The notes beneath the pieces were generated by a model. It had not been told where the DNA came from. It saw only the letters and a program-made list of their open reading frames with translations, and made no database searches. The translations under genes were made by a program, and so were the position numbers. A stretch of DNA of 35,764 bases from an uncultured Clostridia bacterium (GTDB lineage: Bacteria; Bacillota; Clostridia; Oscillospirales; Acutalibacteraceae): contig CAMVRG010000004.1 in assembly GCA_947169815.1 (NCBI GenBank), forward strand, positions 1-35,764. The letters are read 5' to 3'. Shown piece after piece: positions 5,836 through 13,237 of the stretch (its first letter is position 1; each line of letters opens with the position of its first letter).

Positions 5836-8004
5836 ATGAGCATTAAAATTGCACTTGCGGGTAACCCGAACAGCGGTAAGACGACGCTTTTTAACGCGCT
5901 TACGGGTTCAAATCAGTACGTAGGTAACTGGCCCGGAGTTACGGTAGAAAAGAAAGAGGGTAAGCTTAAAAAGCACAGCGACGTTACGATAACCGACCTT
6001 CCCGGTATCTACTCGCTTTCACCCTATACGATAGAGGAAATAGTTGCAAGGGATTATCTTATCGACGAGAAGCCCGACGCGATTATAAATATCGTTGACG
6101 GAACGAACCTAGAGAGAAACCTTTATCTTACAACGCAGATTGTTGAGCTCGGAATACCCGTAGTTGTAGCAATCAATATGATGGACGTTGTTAAGAAGAA
6201 CGGCGATAAAATAGATACGGATGAGCTCTCCCGTCAGCTCGCGTGCCCCGTAGTTGAGATTTCGGCGCTTAAGGGAACGGGAGTTGAAGAGGCGGCGGAA
6301 ACAGCCGTAAAGGCGGCGGCTGGCAAGGCGACAGCGCCGCAGCACTCCTTCAGCGGAGTAGTAGAACACGCTCTCGCGCATATTGAGGAAAGACTTCTTC
6401 ACGATATGCCCGCCGAGCAGCAGAGATGGTACGCGATTAAGCTTTTTGAAGGCGACGAAAAGGTAATAGAAAAGCTCGGCGTATCCGATGCGGACAAGGC
6501 GCATATCGCCGAGGATATTGAGGCGGCGGAAAACGAGCTTGACGACGACGCGGAATCAATCATCACAAACGAAAGATATATTTACATAGCTTCGATTATT
6601 CAGTCCTGCTACAAGAAGGCGAATAAGGGCAAGCTTTCAACCTCGGATAAGATTGACAGGGTGGTTACAAGCCGTATATGGGGACTTCCGATTTTCGCGG
6701 TTGTTATGTTCCTCGTCTACTATATTGCTATGAGGACGGTAGGCTCGGGCGCAACAGACTGGGTAAACGATGTTCTTTTCGGGGAATGGATTCCCGGCGC
6801 CGTCAGCGCGTTGCTTGAAGGAAGAATTCCCGACTGGCTCTTCGGACTTATCAGCGACGGTATTATAGCAGGCGTAGGCGCGGTTCTCGGCTTTGTTCCG
6901 CAGATTCTCGTTCTCTTCGTTATGCTTGCCTTCCTTGAGGGCTGCGGCTATATGGCGCGCGTTGCGTTTGTAATGGACAGAATTTTCCGCCACTTCGGTC
7001 TTTCGGGAAAGTCCTTTATTCCAATGCTTATAGGTACGGGCTGCGGTATTCCCGGCGTAATGGCGTCGCGTACTATTGAAAACGAGCGCGACCGCCGTAT
7101 GACTATAATGACTACGACCTTCATTCCGTGTTCGGCAAAGCTTCCGATTATCGGACTTATTGCAGGCGCTCTGTTCGGAGGCTCGGGTCTCGTTGCCGCC
7201 TCTGCATACTTTGTAGGAGTCGGCGCGATAATCGTTTCGGGAATTATGCTTAAAAAGACTAAAAAATTCTCGGGCGACCCTGCTCCGTTTGTTATGGAAC
7301 TTCCCGCCTATCACCTTCCGACTGTCGGCACGGTACTCCGCTCAACCTGGGAGCGCGGCTGGTCATTCATCAAAAAGGCAGGTACCGTTATCCTTCTTTC
7401 AACAATCGTTGTATGGTTCTTCCTTAACTTCGGCGTTGAGGGCGGCAAATTCGGTATGATTGAGGATATTGATAACTCCTTAATGGCAAAAATCGGCAAT
7501 CTCTTTGCCTGGATGTTCATTCCGCTCGGCTGGGGCAGCTGGAAAACAACCGTTGCAGCCGTTACGGGCTTAATCGCAAAGGAAAACGTTGTAGGAACCT
7601 TCGGTCAGCTTTACCACTTCGGCGGCGAGCTTGCTGAAAACGGCGACGAAATCTGGAAAAACCTTGCGGGCGATTTCAATTCCTTCAGCGGCGGTCACGG
7701 CGCCCTCGCAGGCTATTCGTATCTTGTATTCAATCTTCTCTGCGCTCCCTGCTTCGCGGCAATCGGCGCTATAAAGAGAGAGATGAACAACGCAAAATGG
7801 ACCTGGTTTGCAATCGGTTATCAGTGCGGCTTTGCGTACCTCGTTTCACTTATCGTATATCAGTTCGGCTGTCTCTTCAGCGGCGACGCAGCTAATCATA
7901 TTTTCGGCATAGCGGCAGCGCTCGCGGCGTTTGTACTCATATGCTATATGCTTGTACGCAAAAACAAATACAATGAAAACCATTTGACTGTAAACAAGAA
8001 ATAA
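5836..8004 (+). CDS. feoB: Ferrous iron transporter FeoB
   Basis: The 722-residue inner-membrane protein starts with a G-protein domain: GNPNSGKTT (P-loop, about residue 9), switch I NWPGVTVE, DLPGIYSL and NMMD. A helical spacer domain follows (about 165-265), then the membrane part with two gate repeats; the first contains the conserved LEGCGYMARVAFVMDR and GTGCGIPGVMASRT segments and the second NVVGTFGQLY. It imports Fe2+ under GTP control. Full length, no FeoC fused. It works with the two FeoA proteins upstream and the Cys-rich peptide downstream. Regulation by iron is suggested by the four palindromes. Confidence 0.98.
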   Translation: MSIKIALAGNPNSGKTTLFNALTGSNQYVGNWPGVTVEKKEGKLKKHSDVTITDLPGIYSLSPYTIEEIVARDYLIDEKPDAIINIVDGTNLERNLYLTTQIVELGIPVVVAINMMDVVKKNGDKIDTDELSRQLACPVVEISALKGTGVEEAAETAVKAAAGKATAPQHSFSGVVEHALAHIEERLLHDMPAEQQRWYAIKLFEGDEKVIEKLGVSDADKAHIAEDIEAAENELDDDAESIITNERYIYIASIIQSCYKKANKGKLSTSDKIDRVVTSRIWGLPIFAVVMFLVYYIAMRTVGSGATDWVNDVLFGEWIPGAVSALLEGRIPDWLFGLISDGIIAGVGAVLGFVPQILVLFVMLAFLEGCGYMARVAFVMDRIFRHFGLSGKSFIPMLIGTGCGIPGVMASRTIENERDRRMTIMTTTFIPCSAKLPIIGLIAGALFGGSGLVAASAYFVGVGAIIVSGIMLKKTKKFSGDPAPFVMELPAYHLPTVGTVLRSTWERGWSFIKKAGTVILLSTIVVWFFLNFGVEGGKFGMIEDIDNSLMAKIGNLFAWMFIPLGWGSWKTTVAAVTGLIAKENVVGTFGQLYHFGGELAENGDEIWKNLAGDFNSFSGGHGALAGYSYLVFNLLCAPCFAAIGAIKREMNNAKWTWFAIGYQCGFAYLVSLIVYQFGCLFSGDAANHIFGIAAALAAFVLICYMLVRKNKYNENHLTVNKK

Positions 8005-8033
8005 GCTATACTGATTTTTAAGGAGATGATAAA

Positions 8034-8216
8034 ATGCTGCAGTTTATTCAGGCTAACATAGCTACGATTCTTACTCTGCTTGTGCTGATTTTTGTCGTAT
8101 TCCTTGCAATCCGCAAAATAGTTAAGGATAAAAAGTCCGGCATAGGAGCCTGCGGACAGAAATGCTCTGAGTGCGCTAAAATGAAAAACGGCGAGTGCGG
8201 CGGACATAATCAGTAA
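8034..8216 (+). CDS. FeoB-associated Cys-rich membrane protein
   Basis: The 60 residues have one N-terminal membrane helix (about 7-29), a Lys-rich stretch, and a cytoplasmic tail with four Cys: CGQKCSECAKMKNGEC. This is the layout of the small protein family that regularly follows feoB in Clostridia and may receive or pass on Fe2+, in place of FeoC. It lies 29 bp after feoB with AAGGAGATGATAAA before the ATG, and the operon ends after it with a terminator. The exact role is not established. Confidence 0.9.
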   Translation: MLQFIQANIATILTLLVLIFVVFLAIRKIVKDKKSGIGACGQKCSECAKMKNGECGGHNQ

Positions 8217-8223
8217 TATTAAC

Positions 8224-8254
8224 GGGAGAAGCTGAGGCTTCTCCCTTTTATTTT
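8224..8254 (+). terminator. Intrinsic terminator of the feo operon
   Basis: GGGAGAAGC pairs with GCTTCTCCC around TGAG, followed by TTTTATTTT. Confidence 0.9.
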
Positions 8255-8294
8255 GCATAAATATTCCGAAAAATGAATTTTATTCCAATTTGTT

Positions 8295-8323
8295 TTGACT
8301 TTTACGCGCTAATGTGCTATAGT
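8295..8323 (+). promoter_or_regulatory. Promoter of the NhaC-type antiporter
   Basis: TTGACT (8295-8300), 17 bp, TATAGT (8318-8323) with an extended TGC. Confidence 0.8.
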
Positions 8324-8355
8324 ATTTTTATTATATATATTTAGGAGGAATGTTT

Positions 8356-10200
8356 ATGAACAAAAGAAGACGCTTCGGTCTTGCCGCTCTTCTTGCGGTA
8401 ATTCTTTGTATCGCTATGTTCGGTTCAATGAATGTATTTGCCGACGATGAAGATATTGCGTTAATCGCGCCCGCTCCTACGGGTTCGGTAGTAACGGTAG
8501 GCGAGGGCGACGACGCGGTTACCTATGACCTTTCGCTTGAGGCGGAGGATGAGGAAACGGGAAACCTCGGCGCGAGCGAATATGTTGACGGCTACGCTGA
8601 TAATCTTCAGAGCGACAGCAATTTTGAGGAGAATATCAAAACGGCTCTCGCTACGGTAAGACAGTCAATCAAGCAGTATGCTACCTTCTGGGCTCTGCTT
8701 CCGCCGATTATTGCTATCGTTCTTGCGCTTATCACTAAAGAGGTTTATTCGTCTCTTTTCATCGGTATACTCGCAGGCGGTCTTATTTATTCAAACTTCG
8801 ACTTTGAAACTACGGTCGTTCACGTTTTCAAGGAAGGCTTTATTGATACGGTTGCGGACTCGTACAATATAGGTATTATTATCTTCCTCGTTCTTCTCGG
8901 AGCGCTCGTCGCTATGATGAACAAGACGGGAGGCTCGGCTGCCTTCGGAAGATGGACGGCAACGCATATCAAATCGAGAACGGGCGCTCAGCTCGCTACT
9001 ATCGCGCTCGGCGTTCTTATCTTCGTAGACGACTATTTTAACTGTCTTACGGTAGGCTCGGTAATGCGTCCCGTAACGGATAAAAAGAAGATTTCAAGAG
9101 AGAAGCTCTCATACCTTATCGACGCAACGGCGGCTCCCGTTTGTATTATCGCCCCGATTTCCTCGTGGGCGGCGGCGGTTGCTGGCTTTGCAAAGGGAGC
9201 GGGCGCGGAAAGCGGAATGTCGCTCTTCATTCAGGCAATTCCCTATAACTTCTACGCGCTTCTCACAATCGTTATGATGATATTCCTTGCGGTAACAAAG
9301 TTCGATTTCGGTCCTATGGCTAAATTCGAAAGAGCTGCAAGAGAAAGCGAGTCCGTTGAAAAGCTTGAAAAGCTTACAGCCAAGGCAGAGGAAAAAACTA
9401 ACGAGAAGGGTAAGGTTATCGACCTTGTTATTCCCGTTGTATTCCTTATTATTGCCTGCGTTATCGGAATGATTTATTCGGGCGGCTTCTTCACCGACGG
9501 CGAGGAGGGCTATAAGAATTTCATTACCGCGTTCTCAAACAGCGACGCTTCGGTAGGTCTTGTATTCGGCTCGTTTATTACAATTATCTTTGCGGTAATC
9601 TACTTCGTATGCAGAAGAGTTATCTCCTTTAAAGACTGTATGTCGGCTATCCCCGAGGGCTTTAACGCGATGACCCCAGCAATTCTTATTCTCGTATGCG
9701 CATGGACTCTTAAGACTATGACCGATTCTCTCGGCGCCAAGATATTCATTTCTCAGCTTATCGAGGGCCAGGCGGCAGGCTTACAGATGATGCTTCCCGC
9801 AATTATCTTCCTTATCGCGGTAGGTCTTTCCTTCGCAACGGGAACCTCGTGGGGTACCTTCGGTATTCTTATCCCGATTGTTCTTTCCGTATTCTCCGCA
9901 ACGGACGGCCCGATTACGATTATCGCGGTATCGGCATGTATGGCGGGCGCAGTATGCGGCGACCACTGCTCGCCGATTTCGGATACAACTATTATGGCTT
10001 CGGCAGGCGGTCAGTGTGACCACGTTAACCACGTATCGACTCAGCTTCCCTACGCTATGACGGTTGCAGGGGTTTCGTTCATTACCTATATTATCGCAGG
10101 CTTTGTTAAGAGCGCGGCGATTGCGCTTCCCGTAGGAATCGTTCTTATGCTCGCAACGCTCTTCATTCTCAAAGCGGTATTAGGCAAGAAAAAAGCATAA
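8356..10200 (+). CDS. NhaC family Na+/H+ antiporter with an N-terminal signal-like extension
   Basis: I place the start at the ATG at 8356, 7 bases after AGGAGG (8343-8348); the ATG at 8350 is only one base from it. The protein has 614 residues. Residues 1-29 look like a Sec signal peptide (MNKRRRFG, hydrophobic core, VFA/DDED). A soluble, acidic, Gly/Asp/Glu-rich stretch of about 75 residues follows. From about residue 105 the NhaC transporter begins, with some eleven membrane segments and the family motifs FVDDYFNCLTVGSVMRP, DATAAPVCIIAPISSW, GTSWGTFGI and CGDHCSPISDTTI. It would exchange Na+ (or another cation or organic solute) for protons. The signal-plus-acidic extension is not part of the core family; it may be removed, or it may stay as an outside domain. 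The ion specificity is uncertain. Confidence 0.88.
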   Translation: MNKRRRFGLAALLAVILCIAMFGSMNVFADDEDIALIAPAPTGSVVTVGEGDDAVTYDLSLEAEDEETGNLGASEYVDGYADNLQSDSNFEENIKTALATVRQSIKQYATFWALLPPIIAIVLALITKEVYSSLFIGILAGGLIYSNFDFETTVVHVFKEGFIDTVADSYNIGIIIFLVLLGALVAMMNKTGGSAAFGRWTATHIKSRTGAQLATIALGVLIFVDDYFNCLTVGSVMRPVTDKKKISREKLSYLIDATAAPVCIIAPISSWAAAVAGFAKGAGAESGMSLFIQAIPYNFYALLTIVMMIFLAVTKFDFGPMAKFERAARESESVEKLEKLTAKAEEKTNEKGKVIDLVIPVVFLIIACVIGMIYSGGFFTDGEEGYKNFITAFSNSDASVGLVFGSFITIIFAVIYFVCRRVISFKDCMSAIPEGFNAMTPAILILVCAWTLKTMTDSLGAKIFISQLIEGQAAGLQMMLPAIIFLIAVGLSFATGTSWGTFGILIPIVLSVFSATDGPITIIAVSACMAGAVCGDHCSPISDTTIMASAGGQCDHVNHVSTQLPYAMTVAGVSFITYIIAGFVKSAAIALPVGIVLMLATLFILKAVLGKKKA

Positions 10201-10210
10201 CAAAAAAAAC

Positions 10211-10241
10211 AAAGCGTTACGGTTAATCCGTAACGCTTTTT
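10211..10241. terminator. Bidirectional terminator between convergent genes
   Basis: AAAGCGTTACGG (10211-10222) pairs with CCGTAACGCTTT (10228-10239), with A-run before and T-run after. It serves the antiporter gene (plus) and the DMT gene (minus), whose stop lies 2 bp away. Confidence 0.9.
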
Positions 10242-10242
10242 A

Positions 10243-11178
10243 TTATGCCTTTTTCTTTTGCGGAAGCTGGGCGAGGACTATCGCGCCGAATATAAGCGCG
10301 CAGCCGATAAGTTCACGCGCGCTGAGCCTCTCGTGAAGAATCGCCCAGCCTGCGAGAACCGAGAATACCGATTCAAGACTCATAACGAGCGAGGCGACGG
10401 TCGGATTAACGTCCTTCTGACCTATAATCTGAAGCGTATAGGCGACTCCCGAGGACATAACGCCCGCATAGAGAATTGAAATAAGCGCCTTGCCCGTAAA
10501 CGCCGTTGCAAGCATAGCGGGTATTTCGGAAAAAGAGCCGTGAAGCTCAATGAAAAACATAGGAACAAGACCGAAAACCGCGGCGGTATAAAACTGAATA
10601 CTGCTCATTCTCACGCCGTTAACATTCTTATTTATAAAACGGTCGATAGTAAGAATATGCATTGCAAATACAAGCGAGCAGCATAAAACGAGAATATCGC
10701 TTTTCTGCATTTTAAAGCTGCCGTTCATACATAAAAGATAAAGACCGAAAAGGGTAATTCCTACGGCGAGCCATACGTTAAGTCCGCATTTTTTCTTTAT
10801 GAACAGTCCGAGTATAGGAACAAGTACAATATAACAGGCGGTAAGAAAGCCCGCCTTTCCTGCGGGGGTTCCCATATACATTCCTACCTGCTGAAAAATC
10901 GAGGCGACTCCGAGACAGGCTCCGCAGCATATACCGCCTTTTATCAGCAGGCGCTTATCATCTTTCGTTTTCGGGACGGTTTCCTTTGATACGCCTGCTC
11001 TGTCGAGAAACTTTATTACGGGAAGAAGAACGGTTCCGCCGATTATGTATCTTAAAAAAATAAAGGTATACGGTCCCGTTTCGCTTCCGCCCTCTCTCTG
11101 AGCGACGAAGGCTACGCCCCATATAAACGCGGTAAGAACGAGAATAAAGGTATTTCGCGTTGTTTTTTTATCTGTCAT
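10243..11178 (-). CDS. DMT superfamily (EamA) transporter
   Basis: The 311-residue protein has about ten membrane helices in two EamA repeats. The first begins FILVLTAFIWGVAFVAQREG and FIFLRYIIGGTVLLP; the second ends with the typical SLESVFSVLAGWAILHERLSARELIGCALIFGAIVLAQL. Such proteins export amino acids, nucleotides or other small metabolites; the substrate cannot be inferred here. No clear Shine-Dalgarno precedes the ATG. The DUF1858 gene ends 47 bp upstream on the same strand, with a T-poor hairpin between, so the two could be partly cotranscribed. Confidence 0.9.
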   Translation of the reverse strand: MTDKKTTRNTFILVLTAFIWGVAFVAQREGGSETGPYTFIFLRYIIGGTVLLPVIKFLDRAGVSKETVPKTKDDKRLLIKGGICCGACLGVASIFQQVGMYMGTPAGKAGFLTACYIVLVPILGLFIKKKCGLNVWLAVGITLFGLYLLCMNGSFKMQKSDILVLCCSLVFAMHILTIDRFINKNVNGVRMSSIQFYTAAVFGLVPMFFIELHGSFSEIPAMLATAFTGKALISILYAGVMSSGVAYTLQIIGQKDVNPTVASLVMSLESVFSVLAGWAILHERLSARELIGCALIFGAIVLAQLPQKKKA

Positions 11179-11199
11179 AATAATTCGTTATAAACATAT

Positions 11200-11220
11200 G
11201 GGGCGACATTAATTCGCCCC
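11200..11220. other. Hairpin between DUF1858 and DMT genes
   Basis: GGGGCGA pairs with TCGCCCC around a 7-base loop, without a T-run on the transcribed strand. It may attenuate or protect RNA ends, but it is not a canonical terminator. Confidence 0.5.
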
Positions 11221-11225
11221 TTAAA

Positions 11226-11438
11226 TCAGTTATTGGCTTCCTTTACCTTAAGGTATTCCTGAATCTGCTTCAATACAACGTCGGCGTCAATGCCGTGTAC
11301 CATACAAGCCTCCTCAAGGCTTTCGCCGATTGATGCGGGGCAGCCTACGCAATGCATACCCGACTGCATAAGAATCGCCGCAATTCCTCTGTCGTAATTC
11401 AGCATTTCGCCCATAGTAGTTTTTTTGGTTATTTCCAT
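11226..11438 (-). CDS. DUF1858 (hybrid-cluster-protein-associated redox disulfide) protein
   Basis: The 70-residue protein matches the DUF1858/TIGR03980 pattern: a helix with the motif GMHCVGCPASIGESLEEAC, where Cys30 and Cys33 would form a redox disulfide, then a second helix HGIDADVVLKQIQEYL. Such proteins are found in anaerobes and have been linked by genomic context to hybrid cluster protein and nitrosative or oxidative stress, though no such gene is nearby. It has a strong ribosome site (GGAGG) and its own promoter. Confidence 0.9.
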   Translation of the reverse strand: MEITKKTTMGEMLNYDRGIAAILMQSGMHCVGCPASIGESLEEACMVHGIDADVVLKQIQEYLKVKEANN

Positions 11439-11469
11439 AATTAATGCCTCCTTTATTATCTTAATGGCT

Positions 11470-11498
11470 ATGTTATCACATTAAAAATTTTATGTCAA
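11470..11498 (-). promoter_or_regulatory. Promoter of the DUF1858 gene
   Basis: On the minus strand, consensus TTGACA (11493-11498), 17 bp, TAACAT (11470-11475) with an extended TGA. Confidence 0.85.
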
Positions 11499-11523
11499 TA
11501 TACTAATTTTTATTATATAGGCG

Positions 11524-11567
11524 TTGAAATATTTACGCTAAAATGTTAAAATATATTCTGTTATAAT
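11524..11567 (+). promoter_or_regulatory. Promoter of the DUF1846 gene, with tandem extended -10 elements
   Basis: TTGAAA (11524-11529), 17 bp, TAAAAT (11547-11552) with TGT before it. A second TGT-TATAAT (TATAAT at 11562-11567) follows 15 bp downstream and could give a second start. The same tandem arrangement precedes the M28 peptidase gene. Confidence 0.7.
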
Positions 11568-11583
11568 TTGCGGAGGAGATACT

Positions 11584-13047
11584 ATGTATAAAATCGGTTT
11601 TGATAATGACAGGTATAAATCAATGCAGTCCGAAAGAATTCGCGAAAGGATAAGCGAATTCGGCGGAAAGCTTTATCTCGAGTTCGGCGGAAAGCTTTTT
11701 GACGATTATCACGCTTCGCGCGTGCTTCCGGGTTTCCAGCCCGACAGTAAGCTCCAGATGCTTCTCAAGCTTAAGGACGAGGCGGAGGTCGTTATAGTTA
11801 TTTCTGCTCAGGATATAGAAAAGTCTAAGCTCAGAGGCGACCTCGGAATTACATATGACGACGATGTTGTACGTCTTATCGGCGAATTTACGGAAATCGG
11901 TCTTATGGTCGGAAGCGTCGTGCTTACAAAATACGCGCCGAGCGCTAAGGTTGAGGCGTTTGAAAGCCGTCTTAACAAAATGGGTTACAAGGTATACCAC
12001 CACTACGTAATAAGCGGATATCCTTCAAATATTTCTAAAATAGTATCCGATTCGGGCTACGGAAAGAACGACTATATTGAAACGACGAGGAAGCTTGTAG
12101 TCGTTACCGCCCCCGGTCCCGGAAGCGGAAAAATGGCTACCTGTCTTTCTCAGCTTTATCACGAGCATAAGAGAGGAATCAAGGCGGGATATGCGAAATT
12201 CGAGACATTCCCTATCTGGAACATTCCGCTTAAGCACCCCGTTAATATCGCTTACGAGGCGGCGACGGCTGACCTCAACGATGTAAATATGATTGACCCG
12301 TGGCACCTTGAGGCGTACGGAAAGACTACCGTAAATTATAACCGCGACGTTGAGATTTTCCCTGTATTAAAGGCGATATTTGACAGAATTTACGGCGAGT
12401 GTCCGTATAAATCTCCTACCGATATGGGCGTTAATATGGCGGGTAACTGTATTATTGACGACGAGGCGTGCTGCGAAGCGTCAAAGCAGGAAATTATCAG
12501 ACGTTATTTAGACGCAAAGATTGCCGCCGCGAAGGACGACAGGAGAAACGACGAATACTATGAGATTGAGCTCCTTATGAATCAGGCTGGCATAAGCGAG
12601 GAGGACAGGGCTACCGTAGGCGCCGCGAGAGAAAGAGCGAAAAATACGGGAGCGCCCGCCGCGGCGATTGAGCTTGCGGACGGTACCGTTCTTACAGGCA
12701 AGACCTCAGAGCTTCTCGGCTGCTGCTCCTCGAGTCTTCTTAACGCGCTTAAATACCTTGCGGGAATTGACGACGAAATTATTCTTATTAACCCCGAGGT
12801 TATAAAGCCCGTTCAGCAGTTAAAGCTCGGCTACCTCGGAAGCAAGAACCCGAGACTCCATACCGACGAAACCCTTCTTGCGCTTTCAATTTCAGCGGTT
12901 ACGGACGAGAACGCCGCAAAGGCTATGGCGGAGCTTAAAAACCTTAAAAACTGCGAAATGCACTCAACGGTTATGCTTTCAAACGTTGATACCTCGGTAC
13001 TCAAAAAAATCGGAATCCGCATAACCTGCGACGCGAAAAGCCAATAA
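11584..13047 (+). CDS. DUF1846 domain-containing protein
   Basis: The 487 residues match the full-length DUF1846 family of Firmicutes and Actinobacteria. Visible landmarks are the start KIGFDNDRYKSMQSERIRER, a central APGPGSGKMATCLSQLYHE that looks like a phosphate-binding loop, GVNMAGNCI, and a C-terminal part rich in short alpha/beta elements. It is predicted to be soluble and cytoplasmic. The biochemical role is not established; a nucleotide-dependent activity is possible from the loop but unproven. It is a single-gene unit with GGAGGAG before the ATG, a promoter and a terminator. Confidence 0.92.
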   Translation: MYKIGFDNDRYKSMQSERIRERISEFGGKLYLEFGGKLFDDYHASRVLPGFQPDSKLQMLLKLKDEAEVVIVISAQDIEKSKLRGDLGITYDDDVVRLIGEFTEIGLMVGSVVLTKYAPSAKVEAFESRLNKMGYKVYHHYVISGYPSNISKIVSDSGYGKNDYIETTRKLVVVTAPGPGSGKMATCLSQLYHEHKRGIKAGYAKFETFPIWNIPLKHPVNIAYEAATADLNDVNMIDPWHLEAYGKTTVNYNRDVEIFPVLKAIFDRIYGECPYKSPTDMGVNMAGNCIIDDEACCEASKQEIIRRYLDAKIAAAKDDRRNDEYYEIELLMNQAGISEEDRATVGAARERAKNTGAPAAAIELADGTVLTGKTSELLGCCSSSLLNALKYLAGIDDEIILINPEVIKPVQQLKLGYLGSKNPRLHTDETLLALSISAVTDENAAKAMAELKNLKNCEMHSTVMLSNVDTSVLKKIGIRITCDAKSQ

Positions 13048-13053
13048 AAACTG

Positions 13054-13094
13054 TTAACAGATTCGTTATAAATTACGAATCTGTTAATTTTTTT
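13054..13094 (+). terminator. Intrinsic terminator of the DUF1846 gene
   Basis: TTAACAGATTCGT (13054-13066) pairs with ACGAATCTGTTAA (13075-13087), followed by a run of seven T. Confidence 0.92.
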
Positions 13095-13123
13095 GAGTTC
13101 TTATGAAAATCGACTGCTTTCTA

Positions 13124-13152
13124 TTGAAGTTTCTGTTTTTAAATGGTATATT
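13124..13152 (+). promoter_or_regulatory. Promoter of the subtilase gene
   Basis: TTGAAG (13124-13129), 17 bp, TATATT (13147-13152) with an extended TGG. It leaves a leader of about 80 bases. Confidence 0.75.
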
Positions 13153-13237
13153 AATTTTAGAAAAATGCAAAAAAATATGTAATATTTTGCTGATTTCAGG
13201 TACTTATATACAGAAGGATTATTTAAGGAGAATAAGT

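Noticed and set aside
6637-7314. 225-codon minus-strand frame opposite feoB
   Set aside because: Antisense to feoB, very rich in Arg/Asn/His, without recognisable motifs.
8350-8355. ATG at 8350 as antiporter start
   Set aside because: Only one base from AGGAGG; ATG 8356 has normal spacing.
13103-13237. In-frame N-terminal extension of the subtilase
   Set aside because: It would put the promoter -10 inside the gene and hide the signal peptide; ATG 13238 has AAGGAG and starts the signal peptide.
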